Origin: Cercis canadensis
Lineage: Eukaryota > Streptophyta > Magnoliopsida > Fabales > Fabaceae
Reading direction: 5' to 3'
Assembly: GCA_003255065.1 (NCBI GenBank)
Contig: QAOA01001366.1
Coordinates: 166,160-230,159, forward strand
DNA: 64,000 bases
In this document: positions 39,101-50,800 of the stretch, one piece after another
How positions within the stretch are numbered: the stretch's first letter is position 1
Layout of the letters: the number at the start of each line of letters is the position of its first letter
Translations under genes and position numbers: made by a program
Notes under the pieces: model-generated
Database searches by the model: none
What the model saw: only the letters and a program-made list of their open reading frames with translations
Told to the model about the DNA's origin: nothing

Positions 39101-42100
39101 GACATATTGGAATCAAGTACCTTGCAGAAAATTGAGGATAGCATATGTGATGAATATGGTCGTAACGTCTTTAAAGACATCCCCATCAAAAAACACTCCT
39201 AGAATTCCAGAAGAACTCCATGCAATAATAATCATTGCCTGAAATCAAATCAGTACTTTCAAAATTGTCACAAAACTCATATGGTGAAGTTCCAAAGCTA
39301 TATCATAGGCCCAAGCATTAAGATTACCTGCAAAGCCAATATAAAGAATATCCACATTCGATCAAAACTTCTATACAGGTGCAAAAATGTACGAACTTCC
39401 ACAAAATTGGTTTTGGGCTTTTTCCTCCCAGCTCCAGAACTAGCTTGGTTATGGCCCTGCCACATTGCATTTGCACTTCAACAGAGATATTTAAAAAAGT
39501 GATGTGAGTGCATCTAGCATTGTGAGTATTTGCATATGGGAACGTATGGAAAACAATTTTATTATAAGCTGCAAAGAGGTAAACACAAATAGGCTGGATA
39601 AATACTTCAAAAGGACATCTGGGGGACAGTGAGAAGAACAAGAGAAGAGAAATGAAGATGCAAAATGAACTACTCTACATTAAAGATCACTTCAGTCTAT
39701 AGGATGGAAGAACTAAAAATTCAATGATGCATTTTTATAATAGATATTTGAAATTTGAAAAATCACATACAGATGGAAAGGAAGAGAAAGGGAGAGAGAC
39801 CTCATTTGCCGATTGTGTCTCATGTGAATGCCTAAAAAAATCTGCCTTACGGTTCATTGGCCACCCTAGCCTAAAACATCTGTCAGACCTAAAAAAAGGA
39901 ACAGATTTTGAACCTCTTGTTAACCAAATGGATACAAATGTAGGTGTTAACATTCTTTTTAATCAATCAGAGAAATAGAAGCTTATTAGTTCAAACATTG
40001 AAAGTGTTTACCAGAAGTATTCATTCAGATCATCATAATTTCTCCAGTTGGCATGGCTTGCCTTACCTTTGTTGTTTCTCTTAACTTCCTTTTTCACCAA
40101 ACACAGAAAAGAGTTATAGTTGCACATATTTATGAACATGTAGCAAAATTAATCCAATCATTGCTATATCATACTTGCCTTGGCTAAAACTTCATAAATT
40201 GGAGTTATCACTTCCCTCAGAAAATATTCTTCATCACGTGCTGATGTTTGGTATCTCTCCCCACTCACAGTATGGACATCGCTAAATAAACCATCTATAT
40301 CATTGCACATCTGTGTAAGAGAAAATAAGAAAGGGTTATTGCCAAGTCATAAATTTCCAACAGGCTCCAAGTTTGGAAATTAATCACTCATCAAAAATAG
40401 ATTGACACAAACAATTACTAACATACTTAACAGATAGAGAAAACTTACATGATGAAATATGTAGCATATACATTCAGGCATGAAACGAATATTTGAAGCT
40501 TCGCCCCATATAAGAAGGTAAAGGGAAATGTAAATCAGCTCTAATTGTTGTTTGTTATGATCTGGTGGAAACCTGTAAAGTGTTAAAGAATATTACACAC
40601 AATAAAATAAACCAAATTCCTCTTGCCTCTTGCAATTAAATAAACATGGGATGAAGTTCAATATAACAAACACTTATTAAGCTTGGAGTTATGATCTCAC
40701 AGTAACAAATTCACTTACCTAAGATTGGATTTACAACGCACATAATTACACCATGAATTATAATTCTTGAAAATTTTAACCATTAACTCTGGTACAGTGT
40801 CTTCATGCAGCTGCAACAATATCAGTCTTCAATATGGTTACATAGAAATAAAGTTTCTATTTAGCATATCATGTGTGTTAAATATGAAATAAACAAGAGA
40901 AACAGAAGCTGTTTGCAGAAAATGATAGTTCACCTCTTCAGATTCAACAATCTTTTTCCGTATATCCATATTGGCAAGTAATAGTATCAGGTGCTCCCTT
41001 TGGTTTGCCGCATTTCCTTTCTTCATACCCCAAAAGAGACAAGAGGAGACTTATTTAGATGATTCAACAGAAATTCGTATGACCACTTGCTGGCTCAAAA
41101 TGATAAAAATGTGAAAAGAAATATAAATTTGGGGTTGAAGTTCATGTTATTTAGGTCTTATTAGCTTTTATTTTGATGTTAAGATCTTATTGATAGGCCT
41201 AGCATTAGCAGCATATCATATGTTAATTAAGGTGTATCATCTAATTCTCTCCCACGTAAGTAACATCCACAACTTCCAAGCTAAATGAACTAGGGAAGAA
41301 AGACAAATAAGAAAAGCATGTATTACCTGAAACCCAAAAACAGATGAAAGCCAATCAAGTATGTCAATCACATTTCTAACCCTCTCCAAAGGTATTCTGG
41401 AACCATCACTAGTGGCACCTTGTCTTAAAGGAATCATGGGCATTGGAAGATTATGCACGTTACCTAGAGCATGAAGCGCTGCTTTGATCTATATTTTCAG
41501 AAGGCAGAAAATACAAACAGATTAAAAAGTGAACTTTCAGGAAGACTATATCATTGCCAGAAGCAAAATTTCCATTGGATACAAACCTCAGAAAGTTTCA
41601 TGATTTCTGGTTTAACACCAACAGCATATAATGGAAGGATGTTGTAGTATTCGAATTGTCCCCTTTTCTTCTCAACATCCAAGGCATATAATTTTGTCTG
41701 GTGATAATAAAACAACATCTTCATTCCTGGTTCCTACTATGTCTAACAACTATTTTACAAATTTTAAGTTGTGGTAACGTAAGCAAGCAAATCAAACCTT
41801 TTCCTCAATATTTTCTGCAGGCACCATAGCCTTCAGCACATCATACAGTACAGTGGCAATCTGAACAATCTTAACCATATCCTCCCTACAGGAGCGACAT
41901 TAGGAAAATAAGACATGATAAAGGATATAATTTACAAAATTTGCTAGTCCACAAGTTTAAAAACAATCCTTACGGTGTTTTTGTAAATTCTCCATCCCGG
42001 ACATATTGCTCATAGAATTGTTGGTAGAAATACTGCAGCTCCCTAGTGTCACTTCTTGTAGTCACTGATTCAGTATATTCCCCTTCCTACAACCAAAATA

Positions 42101-43493
42101 ATTTTTTGAAAGTTCAAGATGTAAACTAAAAAAAAGTCGTCTTCTTTTTTCAGTTTTTGGTAGCAAATTATAGATAACTATAGTTTTAATTCTTAGATGA
42201 TCAACCAAAAGACCAGACATAATAGTTTTCTGATGCTAACATTTTTTTTTTCATGATAAAATAAGACAATTTATTTAATAAAGAAAGAGAAAGTAATCTC
42301 ATGCTGACATTAATTCACAGGACAGACATTTTGATTACCAACTCAGACACAAATGAGAAGTAAGAAATACCACTCTCAAGAAAGAAAAGAAATGCAAGAA
42401 AATAAGATAAGCCTGTCTACCTTTTCAAGTCTATGTAGCAGATAGGTCTTGAACTGACGAACACCACGCCCACTTGATGTTGGATCCATAATATGAGCCC
42501 TCTCAAATGCGTGGAAGCGACCTAATAAAAGAAACAGACAGACTCTTCAATATCACATATTCTTCTACAGAGTCAAGCAATGTAACAAGGTCCAAGGATT
42601 TCCTGTAAATAAGACTCTTGAAATATTAAAATTTCCTGAGAACCACAAACTGTCCCACTATGAAATCTGGTATAGGAGAATTGTTATATATAATGATCTA
42701 TTAGTGGAGGAGGTCATAACACTCTTTTTCCTCTGGAAGAAAGGGGATTTCATTAAAATCTAATGAAACATCATAACACATACTATGCACCATTTATTCC
42801 ATTCATGCAATTGTACAAACACAATAAAGGCCTAAAGACCTATATCTTGACAAGCATAGTGCTATGAGAGTTCAAGATACTCACAAACTAGAAGTTTCTG
42901 AATTACATGTTGCAGCACAGTTACCAGCCTAGGATCTTTGATGCACCACTACTCAGAAACACTAGTTTTGACCACCATAGCCACATCACAAGAAGGACCG
43001 AAGCTAACAAATTAAAAAAATCTAATCTCGATTGCTCAATAGCTCTACACACCAATCACTGCTCTCATACCATACCAAATTTCTTTTTATTAATCTATTA
43101 ATGAATTAAGTTTATATAGGAGAAGCCACTAAACCCAATTCTGGATAACATGTTCAAATTTTCTAACTTGAAGACTATATTTGTTGTATGCATTGATAAA
43201 AACTAAAAAGCAGGACACTTTACAATGATATATTAGATTACAAATAAGGATGAAACAAAATAGAATGAAATGAAATACTCACAAAGATATGCAACTCTGG
43301 GATTTTCCTCCTCAATTTCAGTGGCAGCTCTGAGAATAGGGACAATGGCAGCAAGAGAGGAGGGAACAGTCTCACTATCAACTGCGCTCTCTTCATTAGG
43401 CAACTCCACATTTCTTGTGGGCATTCGAGTCATCCTCCGTGAAGGTGGCCGTGGAACCCCATAGGGGCCCTTGGTGCCACTGGTGCTAGCCAT
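30138..43493 (-). CDS. CALS6: Callose synthase (1,3-beta-glucan synthase), CalS6/CalS7 clade
   Basis: Plasma-membrane enzyme that polymerises UDP-glucose into callose. I could place 42 coding exons, all phase-consistent, giving 1923 aa with no break: 43283-43493, 42421-42521, 41974-42086, 41798-41885, 41587-41697, 41327-41488, 40934-41020, 40719-40810, 40449-40572, 40179-40310, 40012-40088, 39801-39888, 39328-39456, 39121-39238, 38336-38667, 38157-38209, 37626-37686, 37342-37426, 37205-37254, 36999-37085, 36639-36743, 36423-36517, 36262-36343, 36009-36172, 35767-35890, 35550-35653, 35339-35441, 35095-35236, 34696-34806, 34470-34595, 34304-34372, 34025-34214, 33811-33921, 33613-33735, 33403-33522, 33200-33283, 32854-32966, 32547-32776, 31048-31845, 30905-30955, 30578-30763, 30138-30377. 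An N-terminal cytosolic region (including [20 protein letters not shown] near residue 345) is followed by membrane segments at about 475-745, a large cytosolic catalytic loop, and a C-terminal membrane cluster from about 1490. The many-exon structure and the short tail after AGKKD fit CalS6 (about 1,920 aa) rather than CalS7, which, as I recall, has a longer tail. CalS7 makes sieve-plate callose; the role of CalS6 is less clear. All but one intron is GT-AG. Confidence 0.96.
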
Positions 43494-43749
43494 TTCCCCC
43501 ACCTATGCAGGGCTGTGTTTGGTTTGCCAAGAGTGCAGAAAGTGAAAGTGAACATGAATATCTATCGGGGAAGTGGGAAGTGTGGTTTGGTATAAGGGAG
43601 AGATACTTGGATTGTGAAGTGGGGCAATGCAAAGGGTAAAGTTTTGGTCTTTGGATTTTGGAATTTGGAATTGCTCTGATTACAAGAAAAGAATGAAGGG
43701 AATTGGAAGGAAAAAAAAATCTCGAGGCTGAAAGAACAGTGCACGTTGT

Positions 43750-44170
43750 TTATGTTAGGCTGCTAAGTAAGTGCTTTTGCTTTTCCAGGAAAGATTTCTT
43801 AAACTACTGAATAAACGAACAATGTCACTCTGCTTTTTGAGGATGCCGCTAAAGCTTGCTGCTTTGTTACTTTTTCTTTCTGTTTTTGGTCCTTCTTTTA
43901 ATTTTCGGCTTTAAGCGGGAACTGTAACTAACGACGGCTTTTTTCTTTTTTATTTTTTTGTAAGCTCAAGACTGACACATCATGCATATCCCTAGTGGGC
44001 TTTTCCACATCTTGTGCCCACTTTTTGTTTTCTCTTATCACTCTTAGAGTAAATTGTATTATATTTTCTTTCAAATTTAGATTGTGTCATATCAATTTGC
44101 TATATCTGATTCTGATGCATAAAAATTTGTATATTTATTATTTCGAGGTTTTTTTTTTTTTTGATATTTT
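43750..44170. other. 5' flank of the callose synthase gene
   Basis: Presumed leader and promoter DNA upstream of the minus-strand start codon at 43493. I see T-rich and AT-rich sequence and no gene. A transcription start cannot be fixed by eye. Confidence 0.45.
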
Positions 44171-44174
44171 TAAT

Positions 44175-44365
44175 ATTTATATAGTATGTTATATTACATA
44201 AAAATAATTAATGTATAAATGACATATGTACAAATCAAAATTTTTAAGTTTGTTTGAGAAAATAAAATAAATTACATTTATATCTAATAAAATATAAAAA
44301 TTACGTATACTTACTACATTAGTGTAATATAACATATTCATGTGATATTATAAAATCTCCATTAT
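44175..44365 (+). repeat. Copy B of the AT-rich dispersed repeat
   Basis: Matches 963-1150 in the same orientation and 63290-63440 in inverted orientation, with shared blocks such as AAAATAATTAATGTATAAAT, TTTTTAAGTTTGTTTGA and AAAATAAAATAAATTACATT. It lies about 150 bp from a LINE-like insertion. Confidence 0.55.
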
Positions 44366-44520
44366 CATTCTCTACTTGAAAAAGTTATTATATTTCCATG
44401 TAAATTTACAGATGTGAACTTATAGCTATTCAATTTATTACTTATTAAAAATATATTAGTGTATTTTAAATTACATAAGATTAGAAGAAACTTAAATATA
44501 TATTTTAGTTCGTTTGTTTA

Positions 44521-44728
44521 ATTTTTTTTTTTTTTTTGGGTAAGGCAAAAGTGGGGCAGAAGCCCAAAAGAAAAACAAACAACTAGACAAAAATTTGACG
44601 GGGCACAGAATCCGCAGCTAAATCACCTAACATCAAGAGTTGTAGCTCCTGGGAGTCGGTGGGAGAAGAGACAGAATGCTATCTTGGCTCAAGCGTACAG
44701 CCCAAGTAAGCAAGCCAATTACCACAGA
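44521..44728 (-). mobile_element. 5'-truncated LINE-like retroposon tail with poly(A)
   Basis: On the minus strand this about 208-bp piece ends GGGCTTCTGCCCCACTTTTG and then a poly(A) run of about 17. A GGGCTT...GCCCC motif just before the tail is typical of plant LINE 3' ends. The flanks share TTTGTTTA (44513-44520 and 44729-44736), a possible target duplication of 8 bp. No coding capacity remains. Confidence 0.6.
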
Positions 44729-44803
44729 TTTGTTTATTTAATTTGAACTTTAATTTAGTTTAGTGCTCTTAATTTTTAATTCATCTCAAATACATTAATA
44801 TAA

Positions 44804-45639
44804 GGACAAAACTTAGGTAAAATTTTTTAAGTGCTTGTGGTGTTGTTCTCCTATTAAAATATTATATGTGTATTATTTTTACAACTCAGCAGCTATCTCA
44901 ATGCCTAGTCAATGTTTATCACAATTTTCTCAAATTTTCTCCTTTAAAACTTTTTATGTTCTTCTCAATGAACCTAACCCAAAGCCTCTTCGACTCTATC
45001 AATGGCTGCACCAAATTCATCCCAACAAAATCCCATCCATCAATTGTTGCCACCGAATTCGGCTCTGAACCAAGAGGAAAGAAGCTATTTTGCGAGGAAA
45101 AGACCCAAGCTTTCATGGATTCTCAACCATTTCACTCCCTGTGAGCATTGGAATGTTTTTAAATTCTCTCTCTTCCTCCCCTTTCCAATCAAACACACAC
45201 ATAATAAACAAAACTTTCCCCACTATTTCCTGTTTTCCTTTCCAATTTCATTTTCCATTTCTTTTTATGCATTTCCCTGCATGCAGCAATGTCATCCAGT
45301 AACTCAACAACTCCTCCACCAGTACCAACCTGAGGTTCACCGTTGCTAACAACACCACCGAGTTAGAAGACATCACTTTTAACGGCTCTAATCCTGGTGG
45401 TGGTTGAGATCTAGGAGGAATACAGGTCACAAGCTTTTGGTGGCGTAGATGTTAATGAGATGAAGAGGATAGAGAATGGATTTGTGGAGGAAGAAGTTTA
45501 ACAGAGAAAATTTGAGATAAGGGTGAGGAGTGTTGAGGGTATCGAGGTGGCTGCTGAGTTATAAAAATAATACACATGTAATCTTTTAATAAGAGAATAG
45601 TACTACAAGCACCTAAGGAACTTTACCTAAGTTTTGTTC
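44804..45639. mobile_element. Pack-MULE-like element of 836 bp with 90-bp terminal inverted repeats
   Basis: 44804-44893 and the reverse complement of 45550-45639 align over their full length, both starting G[G/A]ACAAAACTTAGGTAAA, sharing ATGTGTATTATTTTTA, and ending CAACTCAGCAGC or TAACTCAGCAGC. The flanks show a near duplication TAATATAA/TAACATAA, roughly the 8-10 bp expected of Mutator-like elements. The interior has no transposase. It carries gene-like sequence with a possible intron (see the relic at 44909-45549). Long inverted repeats plus captured host sequence define Pack-MULEs. The class assignment is inference from structure. Confidence 0.72.
44909..45549 (+). pseudogene. Decayed host-gene fragment inside the Pack-MULE-like element
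   Basis: I do not recognise the parent gene. Codon-like stretches on + are NLRFTVANNTTELEDITF followed by NGSNPGGG (about 45328-45406), then, after frame changes and stops, GVDVNEMKRIENGFVEEEV (about 45442-45498) and, after an in-frame stop, KFEIRVRSVEGIEVAAEL. Further upstream two overlapping frames start at about 44969 and 45002, and GTGAGC (45140) to GCATGCAG (45287) looks like a retained intron. The several stops and frame shifts argue against a functional product. The piece is probably a capture of a normal gene's 5' part that has since decayed. Confidence 0.45.
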
Positions 45640-46006
45640 TAACATAAATGAGTTTTCTTTTTTAGTTTTTTCCCTCATTGAGAATTAATAATCTAATTAA
45701 AAAGTTGAAATTAAGAGAAAAAGTTGTCTTAAAATTTGATAGTCTAGAAATATATTTTTATTTACAATGCCTTTGGATAAGATATTTAGGGATTATATAA
45801 AAGTGCTTAAAATATGGTTAGGTGAGAATATATATCCTTCTTCATGTAACTTTGGATTTTTCTTTGGAGCCTACCTACAAGGTTCACAGGCAGTGGCAGA
45901 GCTTAGAACGGAAAATTTTCTTTTATGTAATTTTCTTAGAAAATTCAATATGGCCCCAACGAAACTTTACTCCAAGCTCCGCCATCGATAAGACAGTTCA
46001 ATCTTA

Positions 46007-46085
46007 GTTTGACCTCTACCCCACCGAAGATAAAGTGGTCAAAAATGGATACTCAAGAATTAATAGGCACGTGTCTCGTCACGTG
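46007..46085. promoter_or_regulatory. Paired G-boxes with nearby W-box motifs
   Basis: CACGTG occurs at 46068-46073 and again at 46080-46085, only 12 bp apart, with TTGACC near 46009 and GGTCAA near 46037. The site is 2.6 kb upstream of the callose synthase start codon and 1.8 kb downstream of the TOM1-like stop codon. The motifs are seen; the function is inferred and uncertain. Confidence 0.3.
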
Positions 46086-46264
46086 ACAGTACAGTTTATA
46101 AAAATCACAATAATTAGGAGTGAGATTATATAATAAATGCATTTGTCTAGCTATTAATATTTTATAATAAATGCCTCTTCATTTACTCATTGACTACTCT
46201 TGATTTTTAATATTTTAGTTTTGAAAAATTAAATTAGGAGAGAATTTTAATATATTTCTACTTA

Positions 46265-46726
46265 GGGTTTGTTTGAGAGTTAAAATTATGAAGAAATGAG
46301 AGGGAATGAAATGAGTAAATGTGTCCATCCTCTTATTTGAGGGTTCAAGATTAAAAAAGGAAAGGAAACAAATGGGTAATCTCAAACCCTTGCATTTCTT
46401 TTTTGTCTCACTTTTGTGTTCCTCCAATTTAGGAGGTTTGGAGAGAAAAAAAAAATAGTTTACTATTATACCTCTATTTATTTCTTCAAATTTTTTTTCA
46501 AACACTATTTAGATAACATTATTAAATCTTATATTAAATATATTTACTTTATAAATAAAGGATAAATTTGTAAAATTATAAATTTTTATTTCTTTCATTT
46601 CCTTTCGCTCATTTTAATCATCCAAATAAAAAGGAGTAAAACCTCTCCCTTTCCATTTCCTTCATTTTCCTCTCTTTCATCTCTTCTCTTTTCCTCTCCC
46701 CTCGCTTCAAACTTCCAAACAGAGCC
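46265..46726. mobile_element. Tourist/PIF-Harbinger-like MITE, copy 2 (462 bp)
   Basis: Starts GGGTTTGTTTGAGAGTT and ends AACTTCCAAACAGAGCC. These are inverted repeats over 17 bp with a few mismatches. The flanking TTA duplication lies within CTTAG on both sides (46261-46265 and 46726-46730). The interior has matching purine-rich (AGAGGGAATGAAATGAG) and pyrimidine-rich (CTTCATTTTCCTCTC) arms and no coding sequence. Confidence 0.75.
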
Positions 46727-47271
46727 TTAGTTACAATGTTTTTAGATTATATACAAGTTTTAAATCCCAAGAACTATGATACTTGAGTTTGTTAGAGAAT
46801 CCAAATACTCTAAAGTGTACAATGTACTTTAGAAATTAAAATATGCCTGAAAAATCCTTTATAAATAGAAAGATCCTTCCTACCCCATTCAATTTTGATA
46901 ATATTTGAACCTAAAATCTCTATAATAAAATACAAAGCACTCACTATTGGGATATCTAGATGACAATTTAATTATATTTTTTATGTTATGTTTTTTTCTT
47001 GGTGGAAAGAGAAAGGGCATGGCCTGTTATCTTTGTCACCAACGAATAATTTCTCTAGACTCGTAACTGACTAAGGCGTTTTCATCCAAAAATAGTAAAA
47101 TTGTATTCAAAAGAGTCTGGAAAATCTGAAAACAGCAATGATTTTAATTATATTAGTCGAACTTAATTTCTGGTTCATTTTGAAGGTAAAAATATCAATG
47201 ACAACATATAATAGCCATAGCCATGGTTTTCAGATTGCATGTTCTCATTTTCCAAGTTAGAAAGCATCCAC

Positions 47272-47407
47272 CTTTTTTTTTTTTTTTTTTTTTTTTTTCA
47301 CTCAGGATATCTCCACACCTTTTGGATATCAGACTAATCTATCCGGGACGGGAGCAATAACCAGTAAACCTCTCACAACAAGTAAGACTCCAAGAATTCG
47401 AACTCAG
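47272..47407 (-). mobile_element. Poly(A)-tailed SINE-like retroposon with a perfect 13-bp target duplication
   Basis: AGAAAGCATCCAC occurs at 47259-47271 and again at 47408-47420. Between them, read on the minus strand, the insert begins CTGAGTTCGAATTC, which resembles a polymerase III B-box, and ends in a poly(A) run of about 27. The A-box part is missing, so it is a 5'-truncated tRNA-derived SINE or another short retroposon. The exact duplication and long tail indicate a relatively young insertion. Confidence 0.8.
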
Positions 47408-47880
47408 AGAAAGCATCCACTTTAATAACATTTATATATACATGTAAACATATCATACAAGATTTTACCGAGGTATGAGTACATATATATGGAGAAATAA
47501 TAAATCCACAAATTTTGTATACACAACTATACATAAACTATGACGTGACAGAATTTGAGTTCGACAGAAAAAAACAAAAATTCTAAGTTAGAACCAATTG
47601 AATTTAGATTCCGCCACTCATGCCATTTTGTGGAATGTCGTGGCAAAATAGTGGGCATATATCGTTACTCTATATACAACCATGCACAGTGTAATCAGGA
47701 ATTTTGTGGCAGCCATGCTTCTGCACTTGAATGATTGTGAGGAGAAGGCTAATAGATTAGATGTTACCTTTGATTGCCCCCGTCAGAATCACAGTTCATC
47801 GTGCTCACAGGGCGTTTGATTACATCGTTTTTTCAGTAATTTGAACATGGAGGGATTAATCAACCATTCACAAAGTTCAC

Positions 47881-50800
47881 TCATATTGGACTTGCTCTTG
47901 TTTCCTGCAATGCAGAATAAGTCATGTGATATCTTGAGAACCATGGTGTGTAATTTGATAGAATTACAAGAGATGGTGATAATAGCAGCTAACAAATAGC
48001 ACTTGGTCACTTCAATTAAAATTTCACTGAGATTAAAATGTAGACAAAGCACAGTATTCCAAATACTGTGTGCTTATAATTAAGTAGTATATTGTATTGA
48101 AATTTGATTATAAGATTGAGAGGTCATTGGGAAAATTTTCCTACTAATTGAGTAGAGGGAGGCCCAATTTTCATAAAAGCTGCTGTCTCAAAGTTTGATG
48201 AGTGTAACCAAATAAAATACATGTTGTTGCAGGCACTTCATAGGGAATTTGAAAAGAAGCAAAAACTCAAAAGCAAGGAGTAAGAATTAAGTAGGAATAT
48301 GTTAGATGGTGATGCATGATTATGCATACGGGGTGGCGAGAAACAAGAAATAACAGAAATACCTGATTTTGTGTTGCAGTAGCCCAGCACCGAGGTTGAT
48401 CAATACCGGATGCCCCATGGCTGATGAAAGTAAATGCTCTTGGTTGTTCTTGTCTATGAATTGTGATTGGAGATGGCAATTCTCTAATGATCCATAACAA
48501 ATAAGCTGATGGTAAAGAAGAACCTGACAAATGAAACCCATAAAAAATAAAAATAAAAAAAATCAATTGCCATAATTGGCAAGAAGATGAATATTCTTTT
48601 GCGGTACTTCCTATGATAATTATAGTGCAAAAGAACACACAGCACAATGAAGGAATGAAGCTTTGTAATCCATACAACTCATTATTCTTACTGTATATTG
48701 TTAGAGCAGATGTACCAAATCATGACAAGAAAACAGGAAAATATAGTGCTCACACCCAAGACAGAGAAAGTTCTAATGTACCAACTCATTATTGTTAATT
48801 GTGTGTGTAATGCAACTGCAAATCAAGACACACTTAAACTGAAGATTAGCATGAAGGACTTGTCGGTAATCATATTTAATTATTGATCGATAAGGTAATG
48901 CTAATAGGAGGAACATCCAACAATCTTACCAAACCCAAGCATCAATTTTATATTTTGTTGACCAATCAAATGGTGAAATTTTTTAATGTTAGCTATGCTA
49001 AATTTACTATTGTTCTCATTTATCATAAATTCATTTAATCCTACCATGCATCTCAAAGGTTACCAGGTAACTTAACTTAAAAATGAGGTTCATCATAATG
49101 ACTTATCCATAATGTTTGGCTGTTAAGCACATTATATTCAGCTTGATCATGAAAGGCTGAGCGATTACCTATAAAATAGTAAAAGGTCAAATAAACTAAT
49201 GCTTTAACTCCATATATGATCTTCAGATGCCAATGATAGAAAAGCTGTCAACAGGTTCAAAGTAATGTTAGAACGACATAAGTACAGAATTAAGAAGTGC
49301 AAACATGAAAATAAGAAGAAGGCTGTCGGCAATCGACAACTTACAGGAATATCAGTCAGAAGAGCTACTAAGGCACCAGATGAGAAACTTATAACAGAAA
49401 CCACGGCTAAACTAGACACCTGCATGTTGCATCGAACTTGTCACAACTTTAGATTTTACTAAATACAACAATGGTTTCAGCAATTTATGCAGAAAGAGGC
49501 TGCAGATACAATTTAAGCAATCACAACTTCGACAGAGGCAGTAGAGTATCTTAATTTCTATGAAATACCTTCCACATTTCTGATGAAGCTTGCTCAGATC
49601 GTACTTCTCTCAATCTGAAGAATAGAAGGATACCTATCCAGGGAAAGGTGAATGTAGGAAAAAAATAATTTGGATTACTTAGATAATGTGCTATAAGATA
49701 GTGGGAAAAATCATATGTTTTCTTCCTATTAGACAGAAAAAAACCTTCTTTTAGAAGGTCATGGCAATTATGTTGCCTATCCACATAAAAGAAAATTGAT
49801 ATTAAAATTCCCATATAGTAGGGCATTTGTGGAGTAGGATTCCTTCCTATTAGACAGAAAAATTTGTGAACAAGAACCTTTGAAAAATATTACTTTAGAA
49901 TTTTTTAAGAACACAAGAAAAGATTGCTTACCGTAGTAGGCTAATGCTCCAGCCAATAAAAGTATCATGGCAGCAAGAAGCTTCTCATATGCCTGCACAA
50001 CTTGCAATTACTGATAAATAACCACAAGTTTCTACTTATAAATCTATGATTATGCAAACAAAATGAACATAATGTAATTGAATTTTAATATTTAAAAAAA
50101 TTTTACCAAAAAAAAATCAAAATGAAATGGATTTCCTCTTTGTAATCCCAATAAGAAAGAGCAATAGCAGCAGTTTATATACTGAAAACGACAATGTGCT
50201 TGCATCAAACTAGAATTGAGAATACTACACATAAAGTTTGGGATATCCGTAAAACATTTACCTGAAAACTGAACCATCAGTAATCAAACAAACACCAAAA
50301 AGTAACCAATTCAGCATATATAGTATCTTGCTTGCACCAAGTTCTTGACTACTATATGGTTCCAGATGACTTGCACAAGCATCGAGTTTCAATGATGAAA
50401 GTTCGTGTTTCTTATTATGAGAAAGGAAGATATATTTCCAGGTAGGAATGAAATTCCTTTCTTCTCACTTTATTATGCAGAAGGGACTAAGAATATGTTT
50501 TACAATAAAAAAATTAAAGAAAGCACCAAGGGGCATAATCATATAAGTTAGGTGTGTGGAACGAAAATGTAGACTGACAAAAAAGTTCATCAACTGAAAT
50601 GCCAACCTAGGGTCCAGTAGATCGTTTTTCTCATTATACATGACAAAGTTCTGTTTACTGGTGTTTCTGAATCACTATCCATATTCTTCTTACTAATCAC
50701 AGCATCTAACAAAACTTAACTATCTTTTTTTTTGGTAATTTTAGCTACAATCCAGCCTCGAACACAAAACTTGCAAGCCCTAAGAACGACCTCAGTACCA

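Noticed and set aside
45002..45349. 115-codon plus-strand ORF as an active gene
   Set aside because: It lies wholly inside an element with 90-bp inverted termini, reads through an intron-like segment, and is followed by stops and frame changes in the coding-like part. Treated as a captured, decayed fragment.
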